Part shown: positions 6,066-11,981 of the stretch, in pieces
How the letters are laid out: each line of letters starts with the position of its first letter
Numbering within the stretch: position 1 is the first letter of the stretch
NCBI GenBank assembly: GCA_021780975.1
Contig: JAJXXS010000005.1
Location: 1-11,981, forward strand
Origin: Pseudomonadota bacterium
Lineage (GTDB): Bacteria > Pseudomonadota > Gammaproteobacteria > Burkholderiales > Thiobacillaceae
Direction of reading: 5' to 3'
DNA length: 11,981 nt
Position numbers and translations under genes: made by a program
The notes under the pieces: generated by a model
The model's database searches: none
What the model saw: the letters and a program-made list of their open reading frames with translations, nothing else
Told to the model about the DNA's origin: nothing

Positions 6066-7022
6066 ATGAATGAGTTGGCCAAGAATGCTGTCAGCCTGGT
6101 AAAAGTCGGGGAGGACGAGGCCGGCCAGCGCTTGGACAATTTTCTGCTCGCGCGCTTGAAGGGCGTACCCAAAAGCCACGTCTACAAGCTTGTGCGGGCC
6201 GGGCAGGTGCGCGTCAACGGCGCGCGCGCCGAAGCAAGCAGGCGCCTGGCGGATGGCGACGAGGTGCGTATCCCGCCCGTGCGCGTGGCCGCGAGGCCTG
6301 CCGCTCTGCCTGGCGTGGGCCCGGTGCGGCTGGCCCCCCACGTGGTGTTCAGGGATGAGTTTCTGCTGGTTCTCGACAAGCCTGCGGGGTGGGCCGTGCA
6401 TGGCGGCAGCGGCGTGGCGCGAGGGGTCATCGAGCAGTTGCGCCAGGAAAATCCCCAGGCCCGCTTCATGGAATTGGCGCATCGCCTGGATCGGGAAACC
6501 TCAGGCCTTTTGGTCATTGCGCTCAAGCGCCGTGCGCTACTGGGGTTGCACGAGGCTTTTCGGGAAGGGCGCACGGACAAGCGTTACCTCGCCCTGGCGG
6601 CCGGCAAGTGGACGGGGGATGTGCGCCACGCCCGCTTTTCGCTGCACAAATACGTCACCCCGACAGGCGAGCGTCGGGTGCGCGTGGAAGCAGGCGGGCA
6701 GGCCGCACACACGGTATTTACCCGTCTCAAGGCTTGGCCAGGCTATACCATGCTCGAGGCGCAGTTGAAGACCGGCCGCACGCACCAGATTCGCGTGCAT
6801 CTGGCAGAACTGGGTTGCCCCATCGCGGGGGATGACAAATACGGTGATTTCGCGCTCAACAAAATACTTGAAAAGCAGGGCCTCAAGCGCATGTTCCTGC
6901 ATGCTTGGCGTCTTTCCTTCCGACACCCGGTCACGGGCCAGGCGATCCAGCTGGAGGCCCCTCTGCCGCCTGAACTGCAGCAATTCATCGACGGACTGGA
7001 CCAGCATGCCGCAACGCTATGA
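6066..7022 (+). CDS. rluC: 23S rRNA pseudouridine synthase RluC
   Basis: This 318-residue enzyme belongs to the RluA family, which isomerises specific uridines of 23S rRNA to pseudouridine (RluC sites in E. coli: 955, 2504 and 2580). An S4 RNA-binding domain covers about residues 17-75 (AGQRLDNFLLARLKGVPKSH, then GQVRVNG). The catalytic motif HRLDRETSG is at 139-147 with the nucleophilic aspartate D142. The later motif LKTGRTHQIRVHLAELG and the C-terminal GDDKYG are also present. I chose the ATG at 6066 rather than an in-frame TTG at 6030 because the family normally starts shortly before the S4 domain; the ribosome binding site is weak at either. Placement divergent from rne supports RluC over RluD or RluA. 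It begins an eight-gene rightward block and overlaps the next gene by 17 bases. Confidence 0.92.
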   Translation: MNELAKNAVSLVKVGEDEAGQRLDNFLLARLKGVPKSHVYKLVRAGQVRVNGARAEASRRLADGDEVRIPPVRVAARPAALPGVGPVRLAPHVVFRDEFLLVLDKPAGWAVHGGSGVARGVIEQLRQENPQARFMELAHRLDRETSGLLVIALKRRALLGLHEAFREGRTDKRYLALAAGKWTGDVRHARFSLHKYVTPTGERRVRVEAGGQAAHTVFTRLKAWPGYTMLEAQLKTGRTHQIRVHLAELGCPIAGDDKYGDFALNKILEKQGLKRMFLHAWRLSFRHPVTGQAIQLEAPLPPELQQFIDGLDQHAATL

Positions 7023-7662
7023 GCTTCTGATATTCGATTGGGATGGCACCCTCATGGATTCCGCCGGCGTGATCGTCGCCGCCATTCAGAATGCTTGCCG
7101 CGATCTCGATTTGGCAGTGCCCGCCGGCAAAGCGTGCCGCAGCATCATCGGCCTCGGTCTGACGGAGGCGCTGACCGCCCTGTTGCCGGGCCTGCCGGTA
7201 AGCGACCATGAGCGTCTTGTGGATCGCTATCGCCATCATTACCTGGGCCAGGATCACGCCATCCCCCTCTTTGCGGGCGTTGCCCGGGTCTTGCCGCAAC
7301 TGGCTGGTCGCGGGCATCTGCTGGCCGTGGCGACGGGCAAGAGCAGGAGAGGGCTGCAGCGTGCGCTGGAGCATACCGGGCTGGCGCACTGTTTCACCGC
7401 CACGCGCTGCGCCGATGAGTGCCTGTCCAAGCCTCATCCGGCCATGGTCTTGGAGATACTGGAGGATACCGGCGTCGCGCCGCAGCGCGCACTGGTCATT
7501 GGCGATACCAGCCACGACATGCTGATGGCGCAAAACGCCGGCGTGGCCGGCCTGGCCGTGGCCTATGGCGCGCATGATGCGACAGAACTGGCGGCCTGCG
7601 CTCCGCTGGCGGTGCTGAATAGCTTTTCCGAGGTCGAGGCATGGCTGGCACGCAGCGCCTGA
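7006..7662 (+). CDS. HAD-superfamily phosphatase (phosphoglycolate phosphatase-like)
   Basis: This 218-residue soluble hydrolase has all four HAD motifs. Motif I is FDWDGTLMDS, with nucleophile D11 and acid/base D13. Motif II is T110 in AVATGKS. Motif III is K142 in SKPHPAM. Motif IV is GDTSHD, with D167 and D171. An alpha-helical cap lies between motifs I and II, as in subfamily IA enzymes such as Gph. The physiological substrate cannot be read from sequence; small phosphomonoesters or nucleotides are typical. The ATG at 7006 lies inside the end of rluC, and upstream in-frame codons belong to a shadow of rluC, so the overlap start is preferred. The end overlaps the Rieske gene by 22 bases, suggesting coupled translation. 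Confidence 0.88.
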   Translation: MPQRYELLIFDWDGTLMDSAGVIVAAIQNACRDLDLAVPAGKACRSIIGLGLTEALTALLPGLPVSDHERLVDRYRHHYLGQDHAIPLFAGVARVLPQLAGRGHLLAVATGKSRRGLQRALEHTGLAHCFTATRCADECLSKPHPAMVLEILEDTGVAPQRALVIGDTSHDMLMAQNAGVAGLAVAYGAHDATELAACAPLAVLNSFSEVEAWLARSA

Positions 7663-8000
7663 TCGGGCGTTCGGCTCAGCTTGCGGAGGGCGGGCCGGGC
7701 TTGCGTTTTGAGGTAAAGGGGGTTGCGGGCGACCAGGCGGCCTTCGCGGTACGCTGGGGCGGCCGGGTTTATGCCTACCTTAATCGCTGCGCCCACGTGC
7801 CCGTCGAACTTGACTGGGAGGAGGGCCGGTTTTTCGATGCCGACAAGTTATACTTGCTGTGCGCGACCCACGGGGCACTTTACGACCCGGCCACGGGCGC
7901 GTGTCTGTCCGGACGTTGTCAAGGGCGCGGCTTGGCGCTCCTTGCCGTGGTCGAGCGTGACGGACATATTTATCTCGTTGAAGAAAGCCCCGATTCATGA
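7641..8000 (+). CDS. Rieske [2Fe-2S] ferredoxin-like protein
   Basis: The 119-residue protein is a stand-alone Rieske domain. The cluster ligands are visible as C50-A-H52 and C74-A-T-H77, in the order CxH...CxxH, followed by GALYDPATGACLSGRCQGRGL, the typical Rieske fold ending. No signal peptide or membrane segment precedes it, so it is probably cytoplasmic, unlike the bc1-complex Rieske protein. Stand-alone members act as ferredoxins for oxygenases or nitrite-reductase small subunits, but no partner enzyme is nearby. The gene overlaps the phosphatase upstream by 22 bases and shares ATGA with sppA downstream. The start ATG at 7641 gives the expected length. Its electron acceptor is unknown. 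Confidence 0.88.
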   Translation: MAGTQRLIGRSAQLAEGGPGLRFEVKGVAGDQAAFAVRWGGRVYAYLNRCAHVPVELDWEEGRFFDADKLYLLCATHGALYDPATGACLSGRCQGRGLALLAVVERDGHIYLVEESPDS

Positions 8001-8944
8001 GTGAAAACGAACCCGGCTGGGAGCGCAAGGTGCTGGAGAAGCTTGCCTTGGCGGCGCTGCAGGAACAACGCCGTGCACGCCATTGGAGCATATTCTTCAA
8101 GACCCTGGGATTCCTCTATCTGGTCGCCTTGCTGGTTGTCTTTCTCGGCTGGTACAAGACCGGCCAGACGACCATCTCGGGTGAACACACCGCCTTGGTG
8201 GATCTGCAGGGAGAGATTTCAGCCAATCGCGAAAGCGCGGACAAGATCATCGACGGCCTGGACGCGGCTTTCAAGGACAGCAGGACCAAGGGGGTCATCC
8301 TGCGCATCAACAGCCCTGGCGGCAGCCCGGTGCAAGCGGGACAGATTTACGACGAGATCAAGCGGCTGCGTGCCAAATACCCGAAAATCCCCCTTTATGT
8401 CGTGGTCGACGACATGTGTGCCTCGGGTGGCTACTATGTCGCGGCCGCTGCTGACAAGATTTACGTCAACAAGGCAAGCATTGTTGGCTCCATAGGCGTG
8501 CTCATGGACGGATTTGGCTATACCGGCGCGATGGACAAGCTTGGTATTCAGCGCCGCCTGCTCACGGCGGGCAAGAACAAGGATTTTCTCGATCCCTTCT
8601 CTCCGGAGGTGCCGTCCCAGGTCGCGTATGCCAAGGAAATGCTGCAGCAGATCCACCAGCAATTCATCGCTGCAGTCGAGGCAGGGCGCGGCAGCCGCCT
8701 CAAGCTGGACACGCCAGGGCTTTTCAGCGGCCTGATGTGGACGGGCCAGGATGCGGTCAAGATCGGCCTGGCGGATGGCTACGGCAGCGTGGATAGCGTG
8801 GCGCGCGACGTCATTCACGCCAAGAATATCGTCGACTACACCCCCCGCAACAGCCTGGTGGATCGTTTCGCCCAGCGCTTCGGGGTTGCCATGGCCCGCT
8901 CCCTGGGCCTTGCCGACGCTGCAGGGTCATTGCATCTGCGTTGA
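7997..8944 (+). CDS. sppA: Signal peptide peptidase SppA (S49 family)
   Basis: This 315-residue membrane-anchored serine peptidase breaks down leftover signal peptides and membrane protein fragments. A basic N-terminus is followed by one membrane helix at about residues 33-50, so the catalytic domain faces the periplasm. The nucleophile is S143 in DMCASGGYYVAAAADKIY, and the general base is K195 in GKNKDFLDPF. Their spacing of 52 matches the short Bacillus-type SppA (S147/K199) rather than the double-domain 67-kDa E. coli form. The substrate-lining NSPGGSP at 105-111 is present. Start and preceding stop share ATGA. The next gene starts nine bases after the stop. Confidence 0.93.
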   Translation: MSENEPGWERKVLEKLALAALQEQRRARHWSIFFKTLGFLYLVALLVVFLGWYKTGQTTISGEHTALVDLQGEISANRESADKIIDGLDAAFKDSRTKGVILRINSPGGSPVQAGQIYDEIKRLRAKYPKIPLYVVVDDMCASGGYYVAAAADKIYVNKASIVGSIGVLMDGFGYTGAMDKLGIQRRLLTAGKNKDFLDPFSPEVPSQVAYAKEMLQQIHQQFIAAVEAGRGSRLKLDTPGLFSGLMWTGQDAVKIGLADGYGSVDSVARDVIHAKNIVDYTPRNSLVDRFAQRFGVAMARSLGLADAAGSLHLR

Positions 8945-8953
8945 CCTGGTCTT

Positions 8954-9202
8954 ATGGCCGAACCCTACCAGCCTATCTCTTGCGTTGATCACGAGCGGCT
9001 GGAGCTTGCGGCGCTGCGTCGGCGGGCCCTGCTGGTCACCTACGTCGACGCCGGTGGGGAGAAGCGCCGCGAAAAGCTGTGGCCGCGCGATGTCTATGCG
9101 CGTGCGGGCGCCGAATGGCTGGAGGCGGAGAGCGCCAGTGGGGCATTGACGTTGCGGCTGGACTGGATCGAGGCGATCGTCGACCGCGGAAGCGATGACT
9201 GA
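8954..9202 (+). CDS. rof: Rof/YaeO-like Rho-binding antiterminator
   Basis: The 82-residue product resembles the Rof (YaeO) family, which binds the primary RNA site of transcription termination factor Rho and inhibits it. The family-like start is YQPISCVDHERLELA; E. coli Rof begins similarly, with YQPI, a Cys, and LELA. A GGEKRREKL segment and the ending TLRLDWIEAIV correspond to the GE... and LRLDKI regions. Length also matches (about 84 residues). The protein should be cytoplasmic, an Sm-like beta barrel. It sits nine bases after sppA and overlaps the sigma-factor ATG by eight bases, so it is probably co-translated with it. A weakness is that similarity is judged by eye from memory; a different small Sm-like protein is possible. 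Confidence 0.7.
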   Translation: MAEPYQPISCVDHERLELAALRRRALLVTYVDAGGEKRREKLWPRDVYARAGAEWLEAESASGALTLRLDWIEAIVDRGSDD

Positions 9203-9755
9203 TCCCGCCGAACTGGACCGCTTTCTGGCCGGGGTGGAACGGCGCGCCTATCTGCAGGCCCGCTTCGCCGTGCAGGACGAGGCGGCGGCCCTGGATGTGG
9301 TCCAGGATGCCATGATCAAGCTGGTTACCAGTTATCGCGAGAGACCGGCTGTGGAATGGCCGCTTCTGTTCCAGCGTATCCTGCAAAACACCATCAAGGA
9401 TTACTACCGTCGCCAAAAGGTCAAGAATGCCTGGCAGGTTGCACTTTCCACGCTCGGCTTGGGTGATCGGCACGACGGCGACGAGGAAAGCGCGGAGTAC
9501 GACCCGCCCGGCGACGAAGAGGATGACCCTGCAGAGCGCCTGGCGCAAGGACAACGGCTCGCCATTGTAGAAAAATGTCTGCAGGAGCTGCCGCTGCGTC
9601 AACGCCAGGCATTCCTCCTGCGTTATTGGGAGGGAATGGATACGGCGCAGACGGCTGAGGCCATGGGCTGCACTGAGGGCAGCGTGAAAACCCACTGCTC
9701 GCGCGCAGTTGCTGCCCTGGGCAAGGCCTTGGCGCGCTATGGTATTGAGTTATGA
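9195..9755 (+). CDS. RNA polymerase sigma factor, ECF/sigma-70 group 4
   Basis: The 186-residue protein has the two domains of an extracytoplasmic-function sigma factor. Region 2 spans about residues 20-80 (ALDVVQDAMIKLVTSY, then LFQRILQNTIKDYYRRQKV) and binds core polymerase and the -10 element. Region 4 spans about 125-180 (LQELPLRQRQAFLLRYWEGM, then a helix-turn-helix reading TAQTAEAMGCTEGSVKTHCSRA) and binds the -35 element. The linker around 95-115 is strongly acidic and longer than usual. Its genes overlap rof upstream and the DUF3619 gene downstream (ATGA), the usual position of an anti-sigma factor. Its regulon cannot be inferred from this window; no obvious ECF promoter was found near it. 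Confidence 0.88.
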   Translation: MTDPAELDRFLAGVERRAYLQARFAVQDEAAALDVVQDAMIKLVTSYRERPAVEWPLLFQRILQNTIKDYYRRQKVKNAWQVALSTLGLGDRHDGDEESAEYDPPGDEEDDPAERLAQGQRLAIVEKCLQELPLRQRQAFLLRYWEGMDTAQTAEAMGCTEGSVKTHCSRAVAALGKALARYGIEL

Positions 9756-10120
9756 AAAAGCTTACTTCTCCTGCCGATTCTTTGGTGCGACACCTGGATG
9801 CCTTGGCGCAGCAAATTCCCGCGCGGGCGGCGAATCGCCTGGAGCACCGGCGCAAGCAGGTGGTGTATCACCCCGAAGCGGCGATGCGCCAACATTCCTC
9901 GCTCTCCTTGGGGCGCCGCTGGCTGCACCAGCACCGCATCATGGCGGGCAGCCTGTTGTTGGCGCTGCTCATGGGTGGGCTGGGCGCTTATCACCTGAAC
10001 TCCGATCGCCAACATACGGTCGGCGAGGTTGATGCTGCCCTGCTCGGGGGCGATTTGCCTCCCGGGGCTTATACAAATCCTCAATTTGTTCAATGGCTGC
10101 AAGAGCACGCACAGCAGTAG
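9752..10120 (+). CDS. DUF3619 single-pass membrane protein, putative anti-sigma factor
   Basis: The 122-residue protein has a basic cytoplasmic N-terminus (1-62) with a helix reading LVRHLDALAQQIPARAANRL, one membrane segment at about 63-80 (MAGSLLLALLMGGLGAY) and a periplasmic tail ending GEVDAALLGGDLPPGAYTNP. That acidic, Leu-Pro-Pro tail and overall shape match DUF3619 proteins, which I recognise as betaproteobacterial neighbours of ECF sigma factors. Size, topology and the ATGA overlap with the sigma gene resemble anti-sigma factors, but no ZAS-type zinc motif (HxxxCxxC) is present, and the function is unproven. The gene overlaps the DUF3106 gene by 28 bases. Confidence 0.78.
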   Translation: MKKLTSPADSLVRHLDALAQQIPARAANRLEHRRKQVVYHPEAAMRQHSSLSLGRRWLHQHRIMAGSLLLALLMGGLGAYHLNSDRQHTVGEVDAALLGGDLPPGAYTNPQFVQWLQEHAQQ

Positions 10121-10509
10121 CGGTGCTCGCGCTTTGGCTCGCGCTGGGCGGCGCGGCCGCCGCCCAGGGGACGGACAAACCCACCTGGGGGGCGCTTACG
10201 CCTGCGGAAAGACAGGTGCTGGCGCCCCTCGTCCACGAATGGCCACAGCTGTCCAGGGATCAGCGCCGTCATCTCATACGCGCGGCCGACCATTACTACA
10301 AAATGAAGCCGGCAGCGCAGGCGCGCTTTCAAAAGCGCCTGCACGCATGGGCGACCATGAGCCCCGAGCAGCGCCGGGTGGCGCGGGAAAATTATCTCAA
10401 ATACAAGGCGCTGCCTCCCAAGGTGCAGCAATCCCTGCGGCAGAAATGGGCCGAACAGCATCGTGCGTCCCATCCCACCCAACCACCTCCTTCCCAACCC
10501 AAGCAGTGA
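10093..10509 (+). CDS. DUF3106 exported protein
   Basis: The 138-residue protein begins with a signal peptide (basic MAARAR, a hydrophobic core, and a likely cut after AAA-Q near residue 25), so it is probably periplasmic. The mature part has short helical repeats built on W..LTPAERQVLAPL, W.QLSRDQRR and WATMSPEQRRVARENY, the signature of DUF3106. The helical P-(E/A)-x-R repeat is reminiscent of CpxP/ZraP/CnrX-type periplasmic stress sensors, which is only an analogy. The tail is Pro/Gln-rich. Together with the sigma and DUF3619 genes it would give a three-part layout of cytoplasm, membrane and periplasm. The ATG at 10093 lies inside the preceding gene. Confidence 0.8.
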   Translation: MAARARTAVAVLALWLALGGAAAAQGTDKPTWGALTPAERQVLAPLVHEWPQLSRDQRRHLIRAADHYYKMKPAAQARFQKRLHAWATMSPEQRRVARENYLKYKALPPKVQQSLRQKWAEQHRASHPTQPPPSQPKQ

Positions 10510-10524
10510 GGGCACAGTCGCTTA

Positions 10525-10559
10525 CTTACCGATCCGTAAGGTACAACAGGCTTTTTTTT
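10525..10559 (+). terminator. Weak terminator candidate after the rluC-DUF3106 gene block
   Basis: CTTAC (10525-10529) pairs with GTAAG (10536-10540) around a six-base loop, and eight T residues lie at 10552-10559. The eleven bases between stem and T-run are too many for a standard intrinsic terminator, so this is uncertain. Confidence 0.3.
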
Positions 10560-10601
10560 GGCGATTGTGTCAACCGGCCCGCAGGCCGAGCGTTAGAGCA
10601 C

Positions 10602-10630
10602 CTGACAGGCTAATCTGTCGCATTTTTAAC
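10602..10630 (+). promoter_or_regulatory. Possible sigma-70 promoter of the Lys/His-rich protein gene
   Basis: CTGACA (10602-10607, five of six -35 matches) is 17 bases from TTTAAC (10625-10630, four of six -10 matches). The start would fall near 10637, leaving an unusually short leader with the AAGGA site (10637-10641) at its very 5' end. The same sequence contains a GACAG/CTGTC inverted repeat (10604-10608 and 10615-10619), which could instead be a regulator site. Confidence 0.35.
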
Positions 10631-10650
10631 CACATAAAGGAAGTCCTGCT

Positions 10651-10869
10651 ATGAACAAACTGCTCGCCGCCCTGGTGCTTTCCACCTTCGCCGCCACCGC
10701 CGCCATGGCTGCCGAAGCCCCGGCTGCCGCTGATGCCGCCAAGGAAAAGCCGGCCGCTCACAAGGTGATGAAGAAGCACGCCGTGAAAAAGCATCACGCC
10801 GTGAAAAAGCACGCCGTGAAAAAGCACGCCGTGAAAAAAGAAGAGAAAAAAGAAGAAATGAAGAAGTAA
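10651..10869 (+). CDS. Small exported Lys/His-rich repeat protein
   Basis: The 72-residue protein has a clear signal peptide (MNKLL, a hydrophobic core, likely cut after AMA at residue 20). The mature part of 52 residues contains 17 Lys and 6 His, no Cys and no aromatic residues. Four KKHAV-type units are followed by a Lys/Glu tail (KKEEKKEEMKK). Composition resembles the E. coli acid-shock protein Asr, also a periplasmic Lys/His-rich repeat protein, but there is no clear alignment. Buffering, polyanion or metal binding are possible; none is shown. AAGGA lies nine bases before the ATG. The gene is separate from the sigma block (141-base gap) and has its own strong terminator. Confidence 0.75.
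   Translation: MNKLLAALVLSTFAATAAMAAEAPAAADAAKEKPAAHKVMKKHAVKKHHAVKKHAVKKHAVKKEEKKEEMKK
10777..10839 (+). repeat. Four copies of a 15-bp in-frame repeat
   Basis: CACGCCGTGAAAAAG occurs at 10777-10791, 10795-10809 and 10810-10824, and with one change at 10825-10839. An extra CAT codon sits between copies one and two. Each unit encodes HAVKK. Near-identity at the DNA level, including synonymous positions, points to recent slippage or unequal exchange. Confidence 0.9.
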
Positions 10870-10882
10870 GACAAGGCTGTTT

Positions 10883-10910
10883 CTGCCGCCAACCTCCTTG
10901 TTTGCGGCAG
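10883..10910 (+). other. Stem-loop between the small-protein stop and its terminator
   Basis: CTGCCGC (10883-10889) pairs exactly with GCGGCAG (10904-10910) around a 14-base loop. No U-tract follows. It may protect the transcript 3' end or be incidental. Confidence 0.4.
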
Positions 10911-10918
10911 GGAAGCAG

Positions 10919-10943
10919 AGCCGGGGCTCTCCCCGGCTTTTTT
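10919..10943 (+). terminator. Rho-independent terminator
   Basis: AGCCGGGG and CCCCGGCT form a perfect 8-bp stem around a CTCT loop, followed directly by a run of T residues (to 10943). It would end the small-protein transcript. On the opposite strand no U-tract follows the stem, so it should not serve ispH, which ends 15 bases further right. Confidence 0.88.
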
Positions 10944-10957
10944 ATTGCCCTGAGGGA

Positions 10958-11896
10958 TCAGGCCAGGCCCTTGGGCAAGGGGAAGTCGATCTTTTCGATC
11001 ACCCCTTCCAGTTGCCGGGCAGCCGTTGCGCCCGCGCGTTCCAGCCGCTCGATGACCTCGTCAACCAGGATTTCAGGAGCGGAGGCCCCTGCGCTGACGC
11101 CGATTCTCGCCTTGTCGGCCAGCCATGCCGGGTCGATGTCGCCGGCACGGTCGACGAGATAGGCGGGAACGCCGAGATTGGCGGCGACTTCGCGCAGGCG
11201 GTTGGAATTTGAACTGTTGGGGGATCCGACGATGATCACCACGTCGCATTGGGCGGCGAGCTGGCGCACGGCATCCTGGCGATTCTGGGTCGCATAGCAG
11301 ATATCGTCCCTCTTCGGGCCGGCGATGTTGGGGAAGCGCTCCTTGAGGGCCGCCACCACCCGTGCGGCATCATCCACCGACAAGGTCGTTTGCGTGACGT
11401 AAGCCAGCTTTTCCGCATCGCGGACCTGCAGCCCAGCCACATCAGCCTCCGTTTCTACCAAGTACATGCCGCCGTCACTTTGCCCCATGGTGCCTTCCAC
11501 CTCGGGATGGCCGCGATGGCCGATCATGATGATCTCCAGGCCCTTGGCGCGCATTTTGGCAACCTCCACGTGCACCTTGGTCACCAGTGGGCAGGTGGCG
11601 TCGAATACCCTCAAGCCGCGCTTTTCCGCCTCTAGGCGGACAGGCTTGGAAACCCCGTGGGCGCTGAAGATCACAGTGCCGCCACTCGGTACTTCAGCGA
11701 GTTCGTCGACAAAGACGGCGCCTTTGGCTTTCAGGGAATCGACGACATAACGGTTGTGGACGACTTCATGACGCACATAGATGGGGGCGCCGAATTTTTC
11801 CAGGGCACGTTCGACGATGGTAATGGCCCGATCCACGCCGGCGCAGAAGCCGCGTGGATTTGCCAGCAAGACGGTCTTGATCGGAAAAGCAGGCAT
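10958..11896 (-). CDS. ispH: 4-hydroxy-3-methylbut-2-enyl diphosphate reductase
   Basis: IspH (LytB) is a cytoplasmic iron-sulphur enzyme that makes IPP and DMAPP in the last step of the MEP isoprenoid pathway. The 312-residue protein has all three cluster cysteines: C18 (RGFCAGV), C102 (FDATCPLVTKVH) and C200 (DICYATQNRQ). Active-site residues are also present: H47 (EVVHNRY), H80 (SAHGVS), H130 and E132 (GHPEVEG). All lie at the spacing known from E. coli. The SPNSSNSNRL motif near 225-235 binds substrate. Length is normal. The ATG at 11896 lies nine bases after the stop of the fkpB-like gene, so the two are probably co-transcribed, an arrangement also seen in E. coli. No strong Shine-Dalgarno precedes it. 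Confidence 0.97.
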   Translation of the reverse strand: MPAFPIKTVLLANPRGFCAGVDRAITIVERALEKFGAPIYVRHEVVHNRYVVDSLKAKGAVFVDELAEVPSGGTVIFSAHGVSKPVRLEAEKRGLRVFDATCPLVTKVHVEVAKMRAKGLEIIMIGHRGHPEVEGTMGQSDGGMYLVETEADVAGLQVRDAEKLAYVTQTTLSVDDAARVVAALKERFPNIAGPKRDDICYATQNRQDAVRQLAAQCDVVIIVGSPNSSNSNRLREVAANLGVPAYLVDRAGDIDPAWLADKARIGVSAGASAPEILVDEVIERLERAGATAARQLEGVIEKIDFPLPKGLA

Positions 11897-11905
11897 GTCA
11901 GATGC

Positions 11906-11981
11906 TCAGGGGAGGGTGAGAATGCGGACCAGTTCGAACTCGAACTCAAGCGTACGCCCGGCCAGGGGATGGTTGAAGTCG
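11906..11981 (-). CDS. fkpB: FKBP-type peptidyl-prolyl isomerase (SlpA/FkpB-like), C-terminal end only
   Basis: Only the last 25 codons are in the window. They read DFNHPLAGRTLEFEFELVRI near the end, the highly characteristic C-terminal strand of SlyD/FkpB-type FKBP domains (family: D.NHPLAGK.L.F...). The enzyme speeds cis-trans isomerisation of proline bonds. Placement directly before ispH on the same strand, as in E. coli, supports FkpB over SlyD. Confidence 0.85.
   Translation of the reverse strand, partial: DFNHPLAGRTLEFEFELVRILTLP

Noticed and set aside
8219..8818. 199-codon minus-strand open frame inside sppA
   Set aside because: Antisense shadow; sppA has complete catalytic motifs in the same place.
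10571..10590. CGGCC/GGCCG stem-loop as a terminator
   Set aside because: Five-base-pair stem without any following T-run; too short to call in GC-rich DNA.
10919..10943. Terminator acting in both directions
   Set aside because: On the ispH strand the stem is preceded by A residues, but no U-tract follows it, so only rightward termination is supported.

Overview
The window is about 12 kb of GC-rich chromosomal DNA with dense, overlapping genes. It looks like a betaproteobacterium. The DUF3619 and DUF3106 proteins next to an ECF sigma factor, the rne/rluC divergence followed by a HAD phosphatase, a Rieske protein and SppA, and the fkpB-ispH pair are all arrangements I associate with that class. 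The genus cannot be told from the sequence. A V-type ATPase operon, unusual in this class, is weakly reminiscent of Nitrosomonadales-like lineages.

Left end (1-2073). The start of a V/A-type ATPase operon reads leftwards off the window: a short coiled-coil peripheral-stalk subunit and then the AC39-type subunit C, joined by an ATGA overlap. Immediately upstream on the same strand is an internally deleted, C-terminally truncated remnant of phosphoenolpyruvate synthase. It keeps an open frame and a good ribosome binding site. A gene-poor stretch with an 18-bp perfect palindrome follows.

Centre left (2074-6065). A CaCA-family cation exchanger (+) converges on rne (RNase E, -). Two hairpins lie between them. 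The rne 5' leader contains two potential hairpins, one of which pairs better on the rne strand because of a G-U wobble.

Centre right (6066-10509). Diverging from rne is a run of eight genes that overlap or nearly touch: rluC, a HAD phosphatase, a Rieske ferredoxin-like protein, sppA, a Rof-like Rho-binding protein, an ECF sigma factor, a DUF3619 single-pass membrane protein and a DUF3106 exported protein. The last three resemble a sigma / membrane anti-sigma / periplasmic sensor set, which is inference from layout. Shared transcription with a membrane peptidase and a Rho antiterminator suggests an envelope-linked regulatory block.

Right end (10510-11981). A short exported Lys/His-rich repeat protein has its own putative promoter and a clear rho-independent terminator. 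Convergent to it are ispH (isoprenoid synthesis) and the 3' end of an fkpB-like peptidyl-prolyl isomerase gene. No tRNA, rRNA, CRISPR array, insertion sequence or origin was seen.
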